From CAVPEV01 sp963703555 (GTDB lineage Bacteria > Actinomycetota > Actinomycetes > Actinomycetales > Cellulomonadaceae): a stretch of DNA of 64,000 bases. Location: NCBI GenBank assembly GCA_963703555.1, contig CAVPEV010000046.1, positions 88,996 to 152,995 of the forward strand, in the 5' to 3' direction. The notes below the pieces were generated by a model. The model saw only the letters and a list, made by a program, of their open reading frames with translations. It made no database searches and was not told the DNA's origin. The stretch's first letter is position 1. Every line of letters begins with the position of its first letter. The translations under genes and the position numbers were made by a program. This document shows, in pieces, positions 1-8,556 of the stretch.

Positions 1-1
1 C

Positions 2-571
2 GGGGGGCGCACCCTCGGCCTCTTCTCCTCTCGGCGGGCGGCTGAGGTGGCGGCAGCGGCGGTGCGCGAACGGGTGACCGTCCCCGTTCTCGTGCAGGGC
101 GAGGACCAGCTGCCCGCCCTGGTGGCCCGGTTCGCTGCGGAGGAGGCCACCTGCCTGTTCGGCACGCTGTCGCTGTGGCAGGGCGTGGACGTGCCCGGCC
201 CCGCCTGCCAGCTGGTCATCATCGACCGCATACCGTTCCCCCGCCCGGACGACCCGGTCGCCTCCGCGAGGGCCGATGCGGTCAGTGCCGGCGGCGGGAA
301 CGGTTTCATGGCCGTGTCCGCCGCGCGCGCCGCCCTGCTCCTGGCGCAGGGCGCCGGCCGGCTGCTCCGCACCGACCGTGACCGGGGTGTCGTCGCGGTG
401 CTCGACCCCCGGCTCGCCACGGCTCGCTACGGGCAGTTCCTGCTCCGCTCCATGCCGGACTTCTGGCGCACGAGCGACCGCCAGGTGGTGCTCGGAGCTC
501 TTCGACGCCTGGCGGAGAGCTCTGGCGGCTCGGCGGGGTCGGTCGCCGCCCGAGCCACGGAGGATCCCTGA
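2..571 (+). CDS. dinG: DinG-type ATP-dependent helicase, C-terminal part (partial)
   Basis: Only the C-terminal ~189 codons are present; the frame is open to the window edge. DinG is a superfamily 2 iron-sulfur DNA helicase linked to DNA repair. Visible here are the end of helicase domain 2: GGRTLGLFSS, then CLFGTLSLWQGVDVPG, the IDRIPFPRPDDP segment, and motif VI QGAGRLLR near base 350, followed by GVVAVLDPR. These match actinobacterial DinG/YoaA proteins closely. It lies next to lexA, and its family is often damage-related, but its promoter is outside the window so regulation cannot be judged. The iron-sulfur cysteines are also outside. Confidence 0.93.
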   Translation, partial: GGRTLGLFSSRRAAEVAAAAVRERVTVPVLVQGEDQLPALVARFAAEEATCLFGTLSLWQGVDVPGPACQLVIIDRIPFPRPDDPVASARADAVSAGGGNGFMAVSAARAALLLAQGAGRLLRTDRDRGVVAVLDPRLATARYGQFLLRSMPDFWRTSDRQVVLGALRRLAESSGGSAGSVAARATEDP

Positions 572-1029
572 CCGGCTACGCGGACGGCGACCTCGGTGCC
601 GCGCTGCCCGGTCGCCCACCGATTCGGCTGCTAGGGCCGTTGCCCGCTGGGCTCGGTCGTCGGCTGCGCCGACAGATCGTCGGGCCCGGGCGGATCGGCC
701 GGCCGCTGCGGGGCGTCGGGGCCGGTCCCGACGCCCACCTGCGCCCCGGTGCGGTCCAGCCCGTCACGCCGCGGTGCGACGGGCTCTGACGCGATACGTT
801 CCGGCTGACCAGGTTCCGGCTGCTCGCGCTCCGGTGCGGTGCGCTCCGCACCGGAGCGCACCTTCGTTGCGGCGGGTGCCCCGGCCGCCGGCGGGACAGC
901 CGGGACTGCCCGCCGACCTGGTCGTGGGTCGCGAAGTCGTCCGGGCACCTGCGCCTCCTCAGCGTGTGAGGACTGGTCCACGTGGCGTGAGTGGTCCGGC
1001 CGTCCTCGGAAACCGGACCCGGCGATGTC
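572..1029. other. Intergenic region without a supported gene
   Basis: This 458-bp gap lies between the convergent dinG and lexA genes. Open frames exist on both strands, but they are rich in Pro, Ala and Arg and lack the strong G/C third-position bias of real genes here. The only clear structure is a strong inverted repeat at 826-859. Confidence 0.6.
826..859. terminator. Perfect 14-bp inverted repeat, likely bidirectional terminator
   Basis: GCGCTCCGGTGCGG (826-839) and its exact reverse complement (846-859) are separated by 6 nt. It sits between the convergent dinG and lexA 3' ends. No T-tract follows, which is common for actinobacterial terminators. Confidence 0.6.
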
Positions 1030-1740
1030 TCACAGACTGCGCAGCACGGAGACCACCCGGCCGAGCACCTGCGCGTCGTCGCCCGGGATCGGGGCGTAGG
1101 CCGGGTTGTGCGGCAGCAGCCACACCTGGCCGTCGGTCCGCTTGAGGGTCTTGACGGTCGCCTCGCCGTCGATCATCGCCGCGACGATCTCGCCGTTCTC
1201 GGCGACGGGCTGGCGGCGCACCACCACCCAGTCGCCGTCGCAGATGGCCGCATCCACCATCGAGTCGCCGACGACCTTGAGGAGGAAGAGCTGGCCGTCA
1301 CCGACGAGCTGGCGGGGCAGCGGGAAGACGTCCTCGACGAGCTGCTCGGCGAGGATCGGTCCACCGGCCGCGATGCGGCCTACGACCGGCACATACGTGG
1401 GGGTCGGGGTGTCGTCCCGCTCGGCGCCCTCCCCGGCTGTCGCGTTCCACGCCGCGACCGTGCGGGAGTCGTCGGGCTGGACGACCTCGATCGCGCGCGG
1501 GCGGTTCGGGTCGCGCCGCAGGTAGCCCTTGCGCTCGAGCATGGTCAGCTGGTGCTTGACGCTCGACGGGCTGGTCAGGCCGACGGCATCGCCGATCTCG
1601 CGCATGCTCGGCGGGTACCCCCGGGACTCCACCGACGAGCGGATCGTCGCGAGGACGAGCCGCTGACGTGCCGTGAGCCCGTCGACCGCCGCGCCATCGG
1701 GCAGCACATGCACCGTTCCGCCGAGCCTGTCCTCGCTCAC
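1030..1740 (-). CDS. lexA: LexA repressor, SOS response
   Basis: LexA is the autoproteolytic repressor of the DNA-damage regulon. The 236-residue protein has an N-terminal winged helix (about 21-85; SMREIGDAVGLTSPSSV) and a C-terminal S24 peptidase domain. The self-cleavage Ala-Gly bond is at A125-G126 (GRIAAGG), with catalytic S160 (VGDSMVD) and K197 (ATVKTLK) in place, so it should be functional. The start is GTG at 1740, preceded by a GAGGAGG Shine-Dalgarno sequence. It is divergent from a LysM gene, and the shared upstream region carries two LexA boxes, which implies autoregulation. Confidence 0.97.
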   Translation of the reverse strand: MSEDRLGGTVHVLPDGAAVDGLTARQRLVLATIRSSVESRGYPPSMREIGDAVGLTSPSSVKHQLTMLERKGYLRRDPNRPRAIEVVQPDDSRTVAAWNATAGEGAERDDTPTPTYVPVVGRIAAGGPILAEQLVEDVFPLPRQLVGDGQLFLLKVVGDSMVDAAICDGDWVVVRRQPVAENGEIVAAMIDGEATVKTLKRTDGQVWLLPHNPAYAPIPGDDAQVLGRVVSVLRSL

Positions 1741-1836
1741 GGGTGTGTCCTCCTCGTCCGCACGGGTCCGCCCGAGGTGTCAGTGCCCGGTGATCCCCTG
1801 GTGCGGTGCCCAGGCTACGGGCGGACGCGCCGCGGA

Positions 1837-1852
1837 TCAAACACCTGTTCGA
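1837..1852. promoter_or_regulatory. LexA (SOS) box 1
   Basis: TCAAACACCTGTTCGA has one mismatch to the actinobacterial/Bacillus-type SOS palindrome TCGAAC-N4-GTTCGA. It is about 97 bp upstream of lexA in the divergent lexA/LysM region. Confidence 0.75.
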
Positions 1853-1904
1853 GCGTGTCTGGACGATGTCGGTGTGTGGTGGTAGACATTCGTACAGACG
1901 TATG

Positions 1905-1920
1905 ACGAACGGATGTTCGA
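1905..1920. promoter_or_regulatory. LexA (SOS) box 2
   Basis: ACGAACGGATGTTCGA has one mismatch to TCGAAC-N4-GTTCGA. It ends 34 bp before the ATG of the LysM gene, in a position to block that promoter. Confidence 0.8.
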
Positions 1921-1954
1921 CACCTGGGACGGGCGGGACGAGGAGGCGACGGCG

Positions 1955-2317
1955 ATGAGCACGCTGACGGTGGTGCCGCGCACGCCGGGGATGTCGGCAC
2001 GGACCCGGCGCCCGGACGGGCACGCGGGGACGCTCAGGCTCACGGCTCGGGGGCGTCGGGTGCTCGGCGCTGCCGCTCTGTCCCTCTGCGGGGCCGTCGT
2101 GCTGCTCGGTGGCCGGGCGGACGCGGGCGCGCCGGCCCGTGGACTCGAGGTGAGCTCGCACGTCGTGGCCGCGGGGGAGACCTGGTGGTCGCTGGCAGGC
2201 AGCGTGGCGGAGCCCGGCGCGGACCTCCGGGACGTCGTCGCTGACCTCATGGCCATGAACGGCGCGGCCACGGCTGCCCTGAGCACCGGGCAGGTCGTCC
2301 TGGTTCCCGCCGACTGA
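1955..2317 (+). CDS. LysM-domain membrane protein, probable SOS cell-division inhibitor (YneA/ChiZ type)
   Basis: A 120-residue protein with a basic N-terminus, one membrane segment (about 32-54; VLGAAALSLCGAVVLLGG) and a C-terminal LysM peptidoglycan-binding domain (about 68-120; VAAGETWWSLAGSV, LSTGQVVLVPAD). The start at ATG 1955 has AGGAGG 8 nt upstream; an earlier in-frame ATG at 1913 lies inside the LexA box and is rejected. In mycobacteria and Bacillus, small LysM proteins divergent from lexA (Rv2719c/ChiZ, YneA) are SOS-induced and halt division. The same layout and the adjacent SOS box support that role here, by inference. Confidence 0.85.
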   Translation: MSTLTVVPRTPGMSARTRRPDGHAGTLRLTARGRRVLGAAALSLCGAVVLLGGRADAGAPARGLEVSSHVVAAGETWWSLAGSVAEPGADLRDVVADLMAMNGAATAALSTGQVVLVPAD

Positions 2318-2405
2318 CCACCGCGGCGGGCCGGAGAGGTCGACGAGCTCGGTGACGCGGGAGAAGGCGGTGCCGGGCAGTGCGGGGTCTCGCGGACGTG
2401 ATCGC

Positions 2406-2411
2406 TATCCT
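2406..2411 (+). promoter_or_regulatory. Candidate -10 element (TATCCT) for nrdR
   Basis: TATCCT fits the actinobacterial TANNNT -10 pattern and lies 51 bp before the GTG of nrdR. No convincing -35 is visible. Confidence 0.35.
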
Positions 2412-2462
2412 CAGGGTGGCGGTGCCCATGGTCGGCACCGCGGCGGCACCGAGGAGGATCGC

Positions 2463-3005
2463 GTGCACTGCCCGTTCTGCCGGCATCCCGACTCCCGGGT
2501 CGTCGACTCCCGCACGTCCGACGACGGCACGACGATCCGCCGTCGCCGCCAGTGCCCCAGCTGCAACCGTCGGTTCACCACGGTGGAGACCGCCAGCCTG
2601 TCGGTCGTCAAGCGGTCGGGGGCGACGGAGCCGTTCAGCAGGGAGAAGATCGTCAACGGGGTCCGCAAGGCCTGCCAGGGACGGCCGGTCAGCGAGGACG
2701 ACCTGGCACTGCTGGCTCAGCGGGTGGAGGAGACTCTGCGGAGCGGGGGCAACGCGGAGATCGACGCCTATGAGATCGGGCTGGCCATCCTGGGTCCGCT
2801 GCGCGACCTCGACGAGGTCGCGTACCTGCGCTTCGCGAGCGTGTACAAGGGCTTCGACTCCCTGGAGGACTTCGAGTCGGCGATCACCGTCCTGCGGGCG
2901 GAGCGCGAGGCCGACGCGGACGCCGACGGCTCCGACCGCTCCGAGGACTCCGACCGCGCGTTGCCCGTTGGTGCTGCCGAGCAGATCACGAGCGGCCAGG
3001 TCTGA
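2463..3005 (+). CDS. nrdR: Transcriptional repressor NrdR
   Basis: NrdR senses ATP/dATP and represses ribonucleotide reductase genes. The start is GTG 2463, giving the canonical MHCPFC; an AGGAGGA Shine-Dalgarno sequence sits just upstream. The zinc ribbon has C3/C6 and C31/C34 (CPSC), and the ATP-cone runs about 46-136 (VVKRSGATEPFSREKI ... LRDLDEVAYLRFASVYKGF). The 180-residue length is slightly above the family norm because of an acidic tail (about 150-180, DADADGSDRSEDSD). Proximity to lexA is common in actinobacteria. No nrd genes are in the window, so its targets are elsewhere. Confidence 0.96.
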   Translation: MHCPFCRHPDSRVVDSRTSDDGTTIRRRRQCPSCNRRFTTVETASLSVVKRSGATEPFSREKIVNGVRKACQGRPVSEDDLALLAQRVEETLRSGGNAEIDAYEIGLAILGPLRDLDEVAYLRFASVYKGFDSLEDFESAITVLRAEREADADADGSDRSEDSDRALPVGAAEQITSGQV

Positions 3006-3023
3006 GCCCCGCCGCACCCTTCC

Positions 3024-3049
3024 CGGCCCCGATCTGCTGGGTCGGGCCG
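3024..3049. terminator. Possible terminator between nrdR and the convergent reductase gene
   Basis: CGGCCC(c)GA pairs with TCGGGCCG across a 9-nt loop, with one bulged base. It begins 19 bp after the nrdR stop and sits between convergent genes. Confidence 0.4.
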
Positions 3050-3074
3050 CCGCGGGTCTCGCCAACGGGCGGGA

Positions 3075-4127
3075 TCACAGGTCGCTGGAGCGGGGACCCC
3101 ACAGGTTGATCCCTGCGTCGCGAGCGTGCACGTCGATCTGTGCGAGCTCGGCGGGCGTGAGGTCCGGCGCGGTGGCCGCGGCGAGGTTCTGGTCCAGCTG
3201 CGCGGGCGTGCGGGCGCCCAGCAGAACGCTGGTCACTCGAGGGTCACGGAGGGCCCAGGTGAGAGCCAGCTGATCGAGGGTCTGGCCGCGCCGGGCGGCG
3301 ATCGCGGCCAGCGCGCGGACCCGCGCGAGGTTGGCCTCGGACAGGTACTCCGGGCGCAGCGGGCCGCCTCGGGCCGCCCGGGAGCCCGGGGGCACGCCGT
3401 GCAGGTAGCGGGGGCTCAGCATGCCCTGCGCCAGCGGGGAGAAGGCGACCACACCCAGGCCCCCGCCCGCGGCGACCTGCAGCAGGGAGCGGCCTTCCGC
3501 TGCGGGGTCCGGTTCCTCGATCCAGCGGTTGAGCATGGAATAGGCGCACTGATGGACCGCGAGGCCGACGCCAAGGTCGTCGGCCACCTGCAGCGCCTGA
3601 GCGGTGCGGGTGGCCGAGTAGGAGGAGATCCCCACGTACCGGGCTCGGCCGGACCGCACGGCGGTTCCCAGCGCGCCGATGGTCTCCGCCAGCGGGGTGC
3701 GCGGGTCGAAGCGGTGGCTGTAGAAGATGTCGACGTGGTCGGTGCCCAGGGCGGCGAGCGAGCGGTCGAGGGATGCCAGCAGCGTCTTGCGCGAGCTCTG
3801 CTCGCCGTAGGGACCCGGCCATGCCCGGTAGCCGGCCTTTGTCGCGAGCACCAGCTCGTCCCGGTGTCCGGCCAGGTCACGGCCGAGGAGCCGTCCGACC
3901 GTCTCCTCGGCGGCCCCGGGCGGTGGACCATAGTTGTTCGCCAGGTCCAGGTGCATGATGCCGCGCTCGACCGCGTGCAGCACGAGCCGGCGCTGCTCGA
4001 CGAATGCCGTGCTGTGCCCGGCGGACTGCCACAGGCCCACAGACATCACCGGAAGGACCAGGCCGCTGCGCCCGGCACGTCGTGCGCCGAGCCCGCCTGG
4101 CCCGCCGGACGGCCCGGCCGAGGTCAT
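3075..4127 (-). CDS. Aldo-keto reductase, L-glyceraldehyde-3-phosphate reductase (YghZ) type
   Basis: An NADPH-dependent reductase of the AKR fold, 350 residues. Family landmarks are LANNYGPPPGAAEE with the catalytic Tyr, LATKAGYRAWPGPYG with the catalytic Lys, DIFYSHRFDPRTP with the catalytic His, LNRW, FSPLAQGMLSPRYL and SVLLGARTPAQLDQN. This order and the NNYGPPPG and SHRFD signatures match E. coli YghZ, which reduces L-glyceraldehyde 3-phosphate and detoxifies methylglyoxal. The start at ATG 4127 overlaps the serA stop by 4 bp, so the two are translationally coupled. Substrate assignment is by family only. Confidence 0.9.
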   Translation of the reverse strand: MTSAGPSGGPGGLGARRAGRSGLVLPVMSVGLWQSAGHSTAFVEQRRLVLHAVERGIMHLDLANNYGPPPGAAEETVGRLLGRDLAGHRDELVLATKAGYRAWPGPYGEQSSRKTLLASLDRSLAALGTDHVDIFYSHRFDPRTPLAETIGALGTAVRSGRARYVGISSYSATRTAQALQVADDLGVGLAVHQCAYSMLNRWIEEPDPAAEGRSLLQVAAGGGLGVVAFSPLAQGMLSPRYLHGVPPGSRAARGGPLRPEYLSEANLARVRALAAIAARRGQTLDQLALTWALRDPRVTSVLLGARTPAQLDQNLAAATAPDLTPAELAQIDVHARDAGINLWGPRSSDL

Positions 4128-5329
4128 GACAACAGGCGCAGCCGGACGGACTCGGGGCGGGTCGCCAGCGCATCGACCAGGTCGGGCCCGACCGGCGTGC
4201 CGGTGTCCGTGACGACGTACCCGAGGGTGCCGCGGGTGGCCAGCAGCTGTCCTTCGATGTTCACCCCGTGCTCGGCCAGGGTGGCGTTGACCGCGGCGAG
4301 CACTCCCGGGGTGTTGCGGTGCAGCCAGGTCAGCCGGTGGCCGCCGGGCGCCGGGTCGAGCTGCAGGTTGGGCAGGTTGACGCTCAGCGTCGTGGACCCG
4401 GTCGTGACGTAGTCCACCAGCTTGTGGGACACGAACTGGCCGATGCCCTCCTGGGCCTCCTCGGTGGAACCGCCGACGTGGGGGGTGAGGATGACGTTGG
4501 GCAGGTTCCGCAGGGGCGACTCGAACGGGTCGCCCCTGCGCTTCGGCTCGACGGGGAACACGTCCACGGCGGCGCCGGCGAGGTGCCCGGACATGATCGC
4601 GTCGCTCAGCGCGTCGTGGTCGACGACGAACCCGCGAGACAGGTTGAGGAAGCTCGAGCCCGGCCGCATCCGGGCGAACTGCGCGGCGCCGAACATTCCG
4701 GCGTTGCCTTTGCGGCCGTCGACGTGCAACGTGACGACGTCGGCGACGTCGAGCAGGTCGTCGAGCGAACCGCAGCGGCGGGCGTTGCCCAGAGCCAGCT
4801 TCTCGGCGGTGTCGTAGAACACCACCGACATGCCGAGGTTCTCCGCCAGCACCGACAGCTGGGAGCCGATGTTGCCGTAACCGACGATGCCGAGCGTCCG
4901 TCCGCGAACCTCGTGCGAGCCGGTGGCCGACTTCTCCCACCGGCCGTCGTGCATCGCCCGGTCCAGCACGGTCAGGCGACGCAGCAGGGCGATGATCTCC
5001 GCCAGCACGATCTCCACCACGGAGCGGGTGTTGGAGAACGGCGCGTTGAACACTGCGACACCCCGGTGCGCGGCCGCCGCGAGATCCACCTGGTTCGTGC
5101 CGATGCAGTAGGCCCCGACCGTGACGAGCGACTCCGCCTGCTGCAGGACGGCACCGGTCACCTGGGTCTTGGACCGGATGCCGAGCAGGTGCACCCCGTG
5201 CAGGGCCTCGACGAGCTCGCGCTCGTCGAGCGCGCCGGACCGGGTGACCACCTCGAATCCGGCTGCCTCGAGGATGGTCCGGGCGTTGGGGTGGATGTTC
5301 TCCAGCAGCAGTGCGCGCACATGCCCCAT
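4124..5329 (-). CDS. serA: D-3-phosphoglycerate dehydrogenase with ACT domain
   Basis: It catalyses the first step of serine synthesis: 3-phosphoglycerate to 3-phosphohydroxypyruvate, with NAD+. The 401-residue protein matches the E. coli-type SerA: substrate domain with GIRSKTQVT and YCIGTNQVDL, Rossmann motif GIVGYGNIGSQ, LNLSRGFVVD, DVFPVEP, LTPHVGGS with the catalytic His, and a C-terminal ACT domain (about 325-401; NTPGVLAAVNATLAEHGVNI) for serine feedback. The start is ATG 5329. It is the first gene of a two-gene unit with the reductase and is divergent from a metallopeptidase gene 72 bp away. Confidence 0.95.
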   Translation of the reverse strand: MGHVRALLLENIHPNARTILEAAGFEVVTRSGALDERELVEALHGVHLLGIRSKTQVTGAVLQQAESLVTVGAYCIGTNQVDLAAAAHRGVAVFNAPFSNTRSVVEIVLAEIIALLRRLTVLDRAMHDGRWEKSATGSHEVRGRTLGIVGYGNIGSQLSVLAENLGMSVVFYDTAEKLALGNARRCGSLDDLLDVADVVTLHVDGRKGNAGMFGAAQFARMRPGSSFLNLSRGFVVDHDALSDAIMSGHLAGAAVDVFPVEPKRRGDPFESPLRNLPNVILTPHVGGSTEEAQEGIGQFVSHKLVDYVTTGSTTLSVNLPNLQLDPAPGGHRLTWLHRNTPGVLAAVNATLAEHGVNIEGQLLATRGTLGYVVTDTGTPVGPDLVDALATRPESVRLRLLS

Positions 5330-5389
5330 CGTGGCCCGGCGCCCGGTGGGTACCAAGCCGGTCCCGCCCTGCGGACATCTGCGGGCTGG

Positions 5390-5395
5390 CACACT
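5390..5395 (+). promoter_or_regulatory. Candidate -10 (CACACT) for the metallopeptidase gene
   Basis: CACACT ends 6 nt before the GTG at 5402, the same placement seen for the leaderless-type promoters elsewhere in the window. It is a weaker match to TANNNT. Confidence 0.3.
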
Positions 5396-5401
5396 GCACC
5401 C

Positions 5402-6256
5402 GTGCAGGCGCGGCTGTGGTGGTACCGGCGGCGGGCCCGCCGGCGCGCGGCCGACCACCGGCCGGTCCGTGCGGTCCCGCCGGGCCTGGCCGCGGTCCTG
5501 GTACTCGTGGTCGCTGTGCTGGGCTGGACGCGCGGCTGGCTCGGGCCTGTCGGTCTGGACGCGCCGCGGGCCCTGCTGCGCATCGACGGTCGGCTGGTCC
5601 CCGTGCCGGCCCCCGTCCCGGGCGGCGTCCGTGCGGCCCCCGCCGTGGCCGTCACCGGCTCGGGCCCCCACGCCTTCCTGCACACCCAGGCGGACGGTTC
5701 TCCGGTCGGCTACGACCCGTGCCGGCCGGTGCACTTCGTGGTGCGCCCCGATCATGCGCCGGCGTCGGGCGACGCCCTCCTCGCGGATGCGGTCGCGCGC
5801 ATCCAGGCTGCCACCGGCCTGGTGCTCGTCGACGACGGGCCCACGAGCGAGGCGCCGTCTCAGGATCGTGCGGTCGTCCAGCGCAGGTACGGCGCCGGCT
5901 GGGCCCCGGTGCTCGTCGTCTGGTCCGACCCCGTCGAGAGCCCGGTGCTCGCCGGCGACGTCGGAGGCATCGGCGGATCGTCCGTCGTGCCGGCGGCCCA
6001 CGGTGGTCGGACCTACCTCGCCGCCGGCAGCCTCGTGCTCGATGCCGCCGACCTCGAGCGCATCCTCGTCGGGCCGGACGGCTATCCGCGGGCTCGCGCG
6101 GTCGTCCTGCACGAGCTCGGCCACGTCGTCGGACTCGACCACGTCGATGCGCCGGGTGAGCTCATGGCCCCGTCCACCGGTACGACAACCACCCTCGGTC
6201 CCGGTGACCGGGAAGGGCTGGCGCTGCTGGGTCAGGTGCCCTGCGACGGGGCCTGA
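5402..6256 (+). CDS. Membrane-anchored zinc metallopeptidase (matrixin-like metzincin)
   Basis: A 284-residue protein with a basic N-terminus (LWWYRRRARRR), one membrane segment about 23-43, and an extracytoplasmic catalytic domain. The zinc motif HELGHVVGLDH (237-247) is the full metzincin HExxHxxGxxH, followed by a Met-turn (GELMAP). This places it among M10-like matrixin domains common in actinobacteria. No propeptide cysteine switch is obvious. The start is GTG 5402, preceded by a possible leaderless -10. Its 3' end overlaps the convergent helicase gene by 25 bp. The substrate is unknown. Confidence 0.85.
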   Translation: MQARLWWYRRRARRRAADHRPVRAVPPGLAAVLVLVVAVLGWTRGWLGPVGLDAPRALLRIDGRLVPVPAPVPGGVRAAPAVAVTGSGPHAFLHTQADGSPVGYDPCRPVHFVVRPDHAPASGDALLADAVARIQAATGLVLVDDGPTSEAPSQDRAVVQRRYGAGWAPVLVVWSDPVESPVLAGDVGGIGGSSVVPAAHGGRTYLAAGSLVLDAADLERILVGPDGYPRARAVVLHELGHVVGLDHVDAPGELMAPSTGTTTTLGPGDREGLALLGQVPCDGA

Positions 6257-8502
6257 CTCCCGGCGAGCCCGGCGGGCAGCCGACCGGCGTGCACCACGCG
6301 CAGCGCCCGGGTGGGTCGGGTCATCGCCACGTACAGCTCACCGGCCCCGTCGGCGAGCACGTCGGACGGCTCGACCAGCACCACGACGTCGAACTCCAGC
6401 CCCTTGGCCTCCCGCGGCCGCAGGAGCGCGACGGGCGCATCCAGAACTTGGCTCCCGCCGCCGATCCGTGCGGCCACCCCGGCCTCGGCCAGCGCGGCGC
6501 GGACGGCGCGCAGCGCCGCCTGCGTACCGATGACCGCGACCCGGCCGGGGCCGCCCGCCGCGGACACCAGCGCCAGCGCGGCCGTCGCCTCCTCGGCGGC
6601 TGTCGCGGCCGCCTGCCCCCGCTCGACGCGACGGATCGCCAGCGCCTCGGGGACGTCCCTGGCCGACACCAGCGGGCTGACCGGTAGGCCGGCGGCGGTC
6701 GCCATCGCGGAGGCGGCCTGCGCCACGCTCGCCGGCGTGCGGTAGTTGACCGTCAGCTCCGTCGCCCGCCACGAGCCGGCGAGGACCGGGTCCAGGCGTG
6801 CCGCCCAGTCGTGGGTCCCGGCCGGCGACGTGGTCTGCGCCACGTCTCCGACGATCGTCAGCGACCGGGTGGGCACCCGGCGCAGCAGTGCTCGCCAGGC
6901 CATCTCGGACAACTCCTGGGCCTCGTCGACGATCACGTGCCCATAGGTCCACGTGCGGTCCGCGGCCGCGCGCTCGGCGGTGGTCAGCGCGGGCCCCCGG
7001 GCGGCGAACCGGTCCGCCAGCAGCTCGGCCGAGACCAGGGACGCACCGGTCTGCTCGATCACCTGGCGGGCGTAGTCCACCTCGGCGGCGCGCCGGCGGA
7101 CGTCCGTACGCGCCTCGGCGCGCTCCGCTTGGTCGTCCTCGCCCAGCAGCTCGGCGGCCTCGTCGAGCAGGGGGACGTCGGCCGGGGTGCACGCCGCGTC
7201 CCGCGGTCGGGCGAGCAGCGCCCGCTCGGCGCCGGTGAGCTCGGGGGCTGCGGCGGCCAGCCGATCGGGCTTGGCGAACAGGTCGGCGAGCAGCCCCTGC
7301 GGCGTGAGCGGCATCCAGGCGAGGTTGAGTGCGACGCGGACCTCGCGGGTGGTGCGCAGCTCCTCGACGAGGTCTGCGCGGTCGTCGGGCGCGATCGCCG
7401 ACCGCAGCTGGCTGACGTACTGGTCCGCGAGCTGGCCGAGCATGTCGCGCACGAACGCCACCCGGGCCTCGTTGTGCGGGCGGCCGCCACGGCGCGCCCG
7501 TGTGATGGCCGAGGCGATGTCCTCGGCCCGCACCATGACGGTCCGCCCGTCCAGGTGGACGGGCGTGTCGTGGTCGGGCACGCGCTGGCGCTGCCGCACG
7601 GCCCGGGCGATCACGCGGGCCAGCACGGCGCGGCCCTTCACCTCGGCGACGGCGTCCGGCTCCTCGGCGACGGCGGTCACGCCCGGCAGCAGGTCCGCCA
7701 TCGTGGTGGTCACCACCCCCGTCTCGCCGAGGGAAGGCAGGACCTGGTCGATGTAGCGCAGGAACGTCCGGCTCGGCCCCACCAGCAGCACGCCCGAGCG
7801 CTGCAGCCGCTCGCGGTGCGCATAGAGCAGGTACGCAGCCCGGTGCAGCGCGACGGCGGTCTTGCCGGTGCCGGGGCCGCCCTGCACCACGAGCGCGCCC
7901 CGCAGGTCGGACCGGATGATCTCGTCCTGCTCGGCCTGGATGGTCGCGACGATGTCGCCCATCCGCCCCGTGCGTCCCGCGGCGAGCGAGGCCAGCAGCG
8001 CACCCTCGCCGGACAGACCCTCGACGAGCACCCGGCTGCGCCCGGGCTGGCCGTCGGCAGCCAGCGACAGGTCGAGCAGCTCGTCCTCCACGCCGGTCAC
8101 CGTGCGGCCGCGGGTCACCACGTGCCGACGTCGGGTCACGCCCTCGGGGTGGGCGGCGGTCGCTCGGTAGAAGGCCTGTGCCGCCGGGGCACGCCAGTCG
8201 GTGAGCAGGGTGCGCTGCTCGTCGTCGGTCAGCCCGATGCGGCCGATGTAGCGCACCGTCCCATCCGACATGTCGAGCCGACCGAACACCAGTCGGTCCT
8301 CGACGGCCTCCAGCTGGGCGAGCCGGTCCTCGTAGAGGGTTGCGAAGGCGTCCCGTTCGCTGCGGTTCTGCGGCGAGCCTGACGGTCCCTCCCGCCGGAC
8401 TGCGGCCAGGCGCCGCGCGGTGAGCGCCCGCAGCTCGTCCAGTCGTGCGTACATCGCGTCGACCGCCGCCTGCTCGTCGCCCAGCTCCGCCTCGATGGCC
8501 AC
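6232..8502 (-). CDS. helD: HelD/HelR-like UvrD-family ATPase (RNA polymerase recycling helicase)
   Basis: A superfamily 1 ATPase of 756 residues. It has an N-terminal helical arm (about 1-50, DAMYARLDELRALT), Walker A GGPGTGKT near 208, Walker B VIVDEAQE near 524 and motif VI-like YVAMTRPTRAL near the C-terminus, with the interrupted 1A domain typical of HelD. HelD proteins free stalled RNA polymerase from nucleic acids; actinobacterial HelR members also confer rifamycin tolerance. The start is taken as GTG 8502 (GGGAG just upstream), because longer frames add a Cys/Arg-rich tail unlike the family. A GATAAT -10 lies 55 bp upstream. The HelR-specific role is inference. Confidence 0.88.
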   Translation of the reverse strand: MAIEAELGDEQAAVDAMYARLDELRALTARRLAAVRREGPSGSPQNRSERDAFATLYEDRLAQLEAVEDRLVFGRLDMSDGTVRYIGRIGLTDDEQRTLLTDWRAPAAQAFYRATAAHPEGVTRRRHVVTRGRTVTGVEDELLDLSLAADGQPGRSRVLVEGLSGEGALLASLAAGRTGRMGDIVATIQAEQDEIIRSDLRGALVVQGGPGTGKTAVALHRAAYLLYAHRERLQRSGVLLVGPSRTFLRYIDQVLPSLGETGVVTTTMADLLPGVTAVAEEPDAVAEVKGRAVLARVIARAVRQRQRVPDHDTPVHLDGRTVMVRAEDIASAITRARRGGRPHNEARVAFVRDMLGQLADQYVSQLRSAIAPDDRADLVEELRTTREVRVALNLAWMPLTPQGLLADLFAKPDRLAAAAPELTGAERALLARPRDAACTPADVPLLDEAAELLGEDDQAERAEARTDVRRRAAEVDYARQVIEQTGASLVSAELLADRFAARGPALTTAERAAADRTWTYGHVIVDEAQELSEMAWRALLRRVPTRSLTIVGDVAQTTSPAGTHDWAARLDPVLAGSWRATELTVNYRTPASVAQAASAMATAAGLPVSPLVSARDVPEALAIRRVERGQAAATAAEEATAALALVSAAGGPGRVAVIGTQAALRAVRAALAEAGVAARIGGGSQVLDAPVALLRPREAKGLEFDVVVLVEPSDVLADGAGELYVAMTRPTRALRVVHAGRLPAGLAGSQAPSQGT

Positions 8503-8556
8503 GTCACTCCCGTACGGTCCCCGACCAGCCCGCCCGCCTGCGGCGAGCGGGCGTCC

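Noticed and set aside
631..981. 116-codon minus-strand frame between dinG and lexA
   Set aside because: It is Pro/Ala/Arg-rich with no family pattern, its third codon positions are not G/C-biased as in true genes here, and it contains a terminator-like hairpin.
1913..1954. Longer LysM protein starting at ATG 1913
   Set aside because: That ATG lies inside the LexA box with no ribosome site, whereas ATG 1955 has AGGAGG at the right distance.
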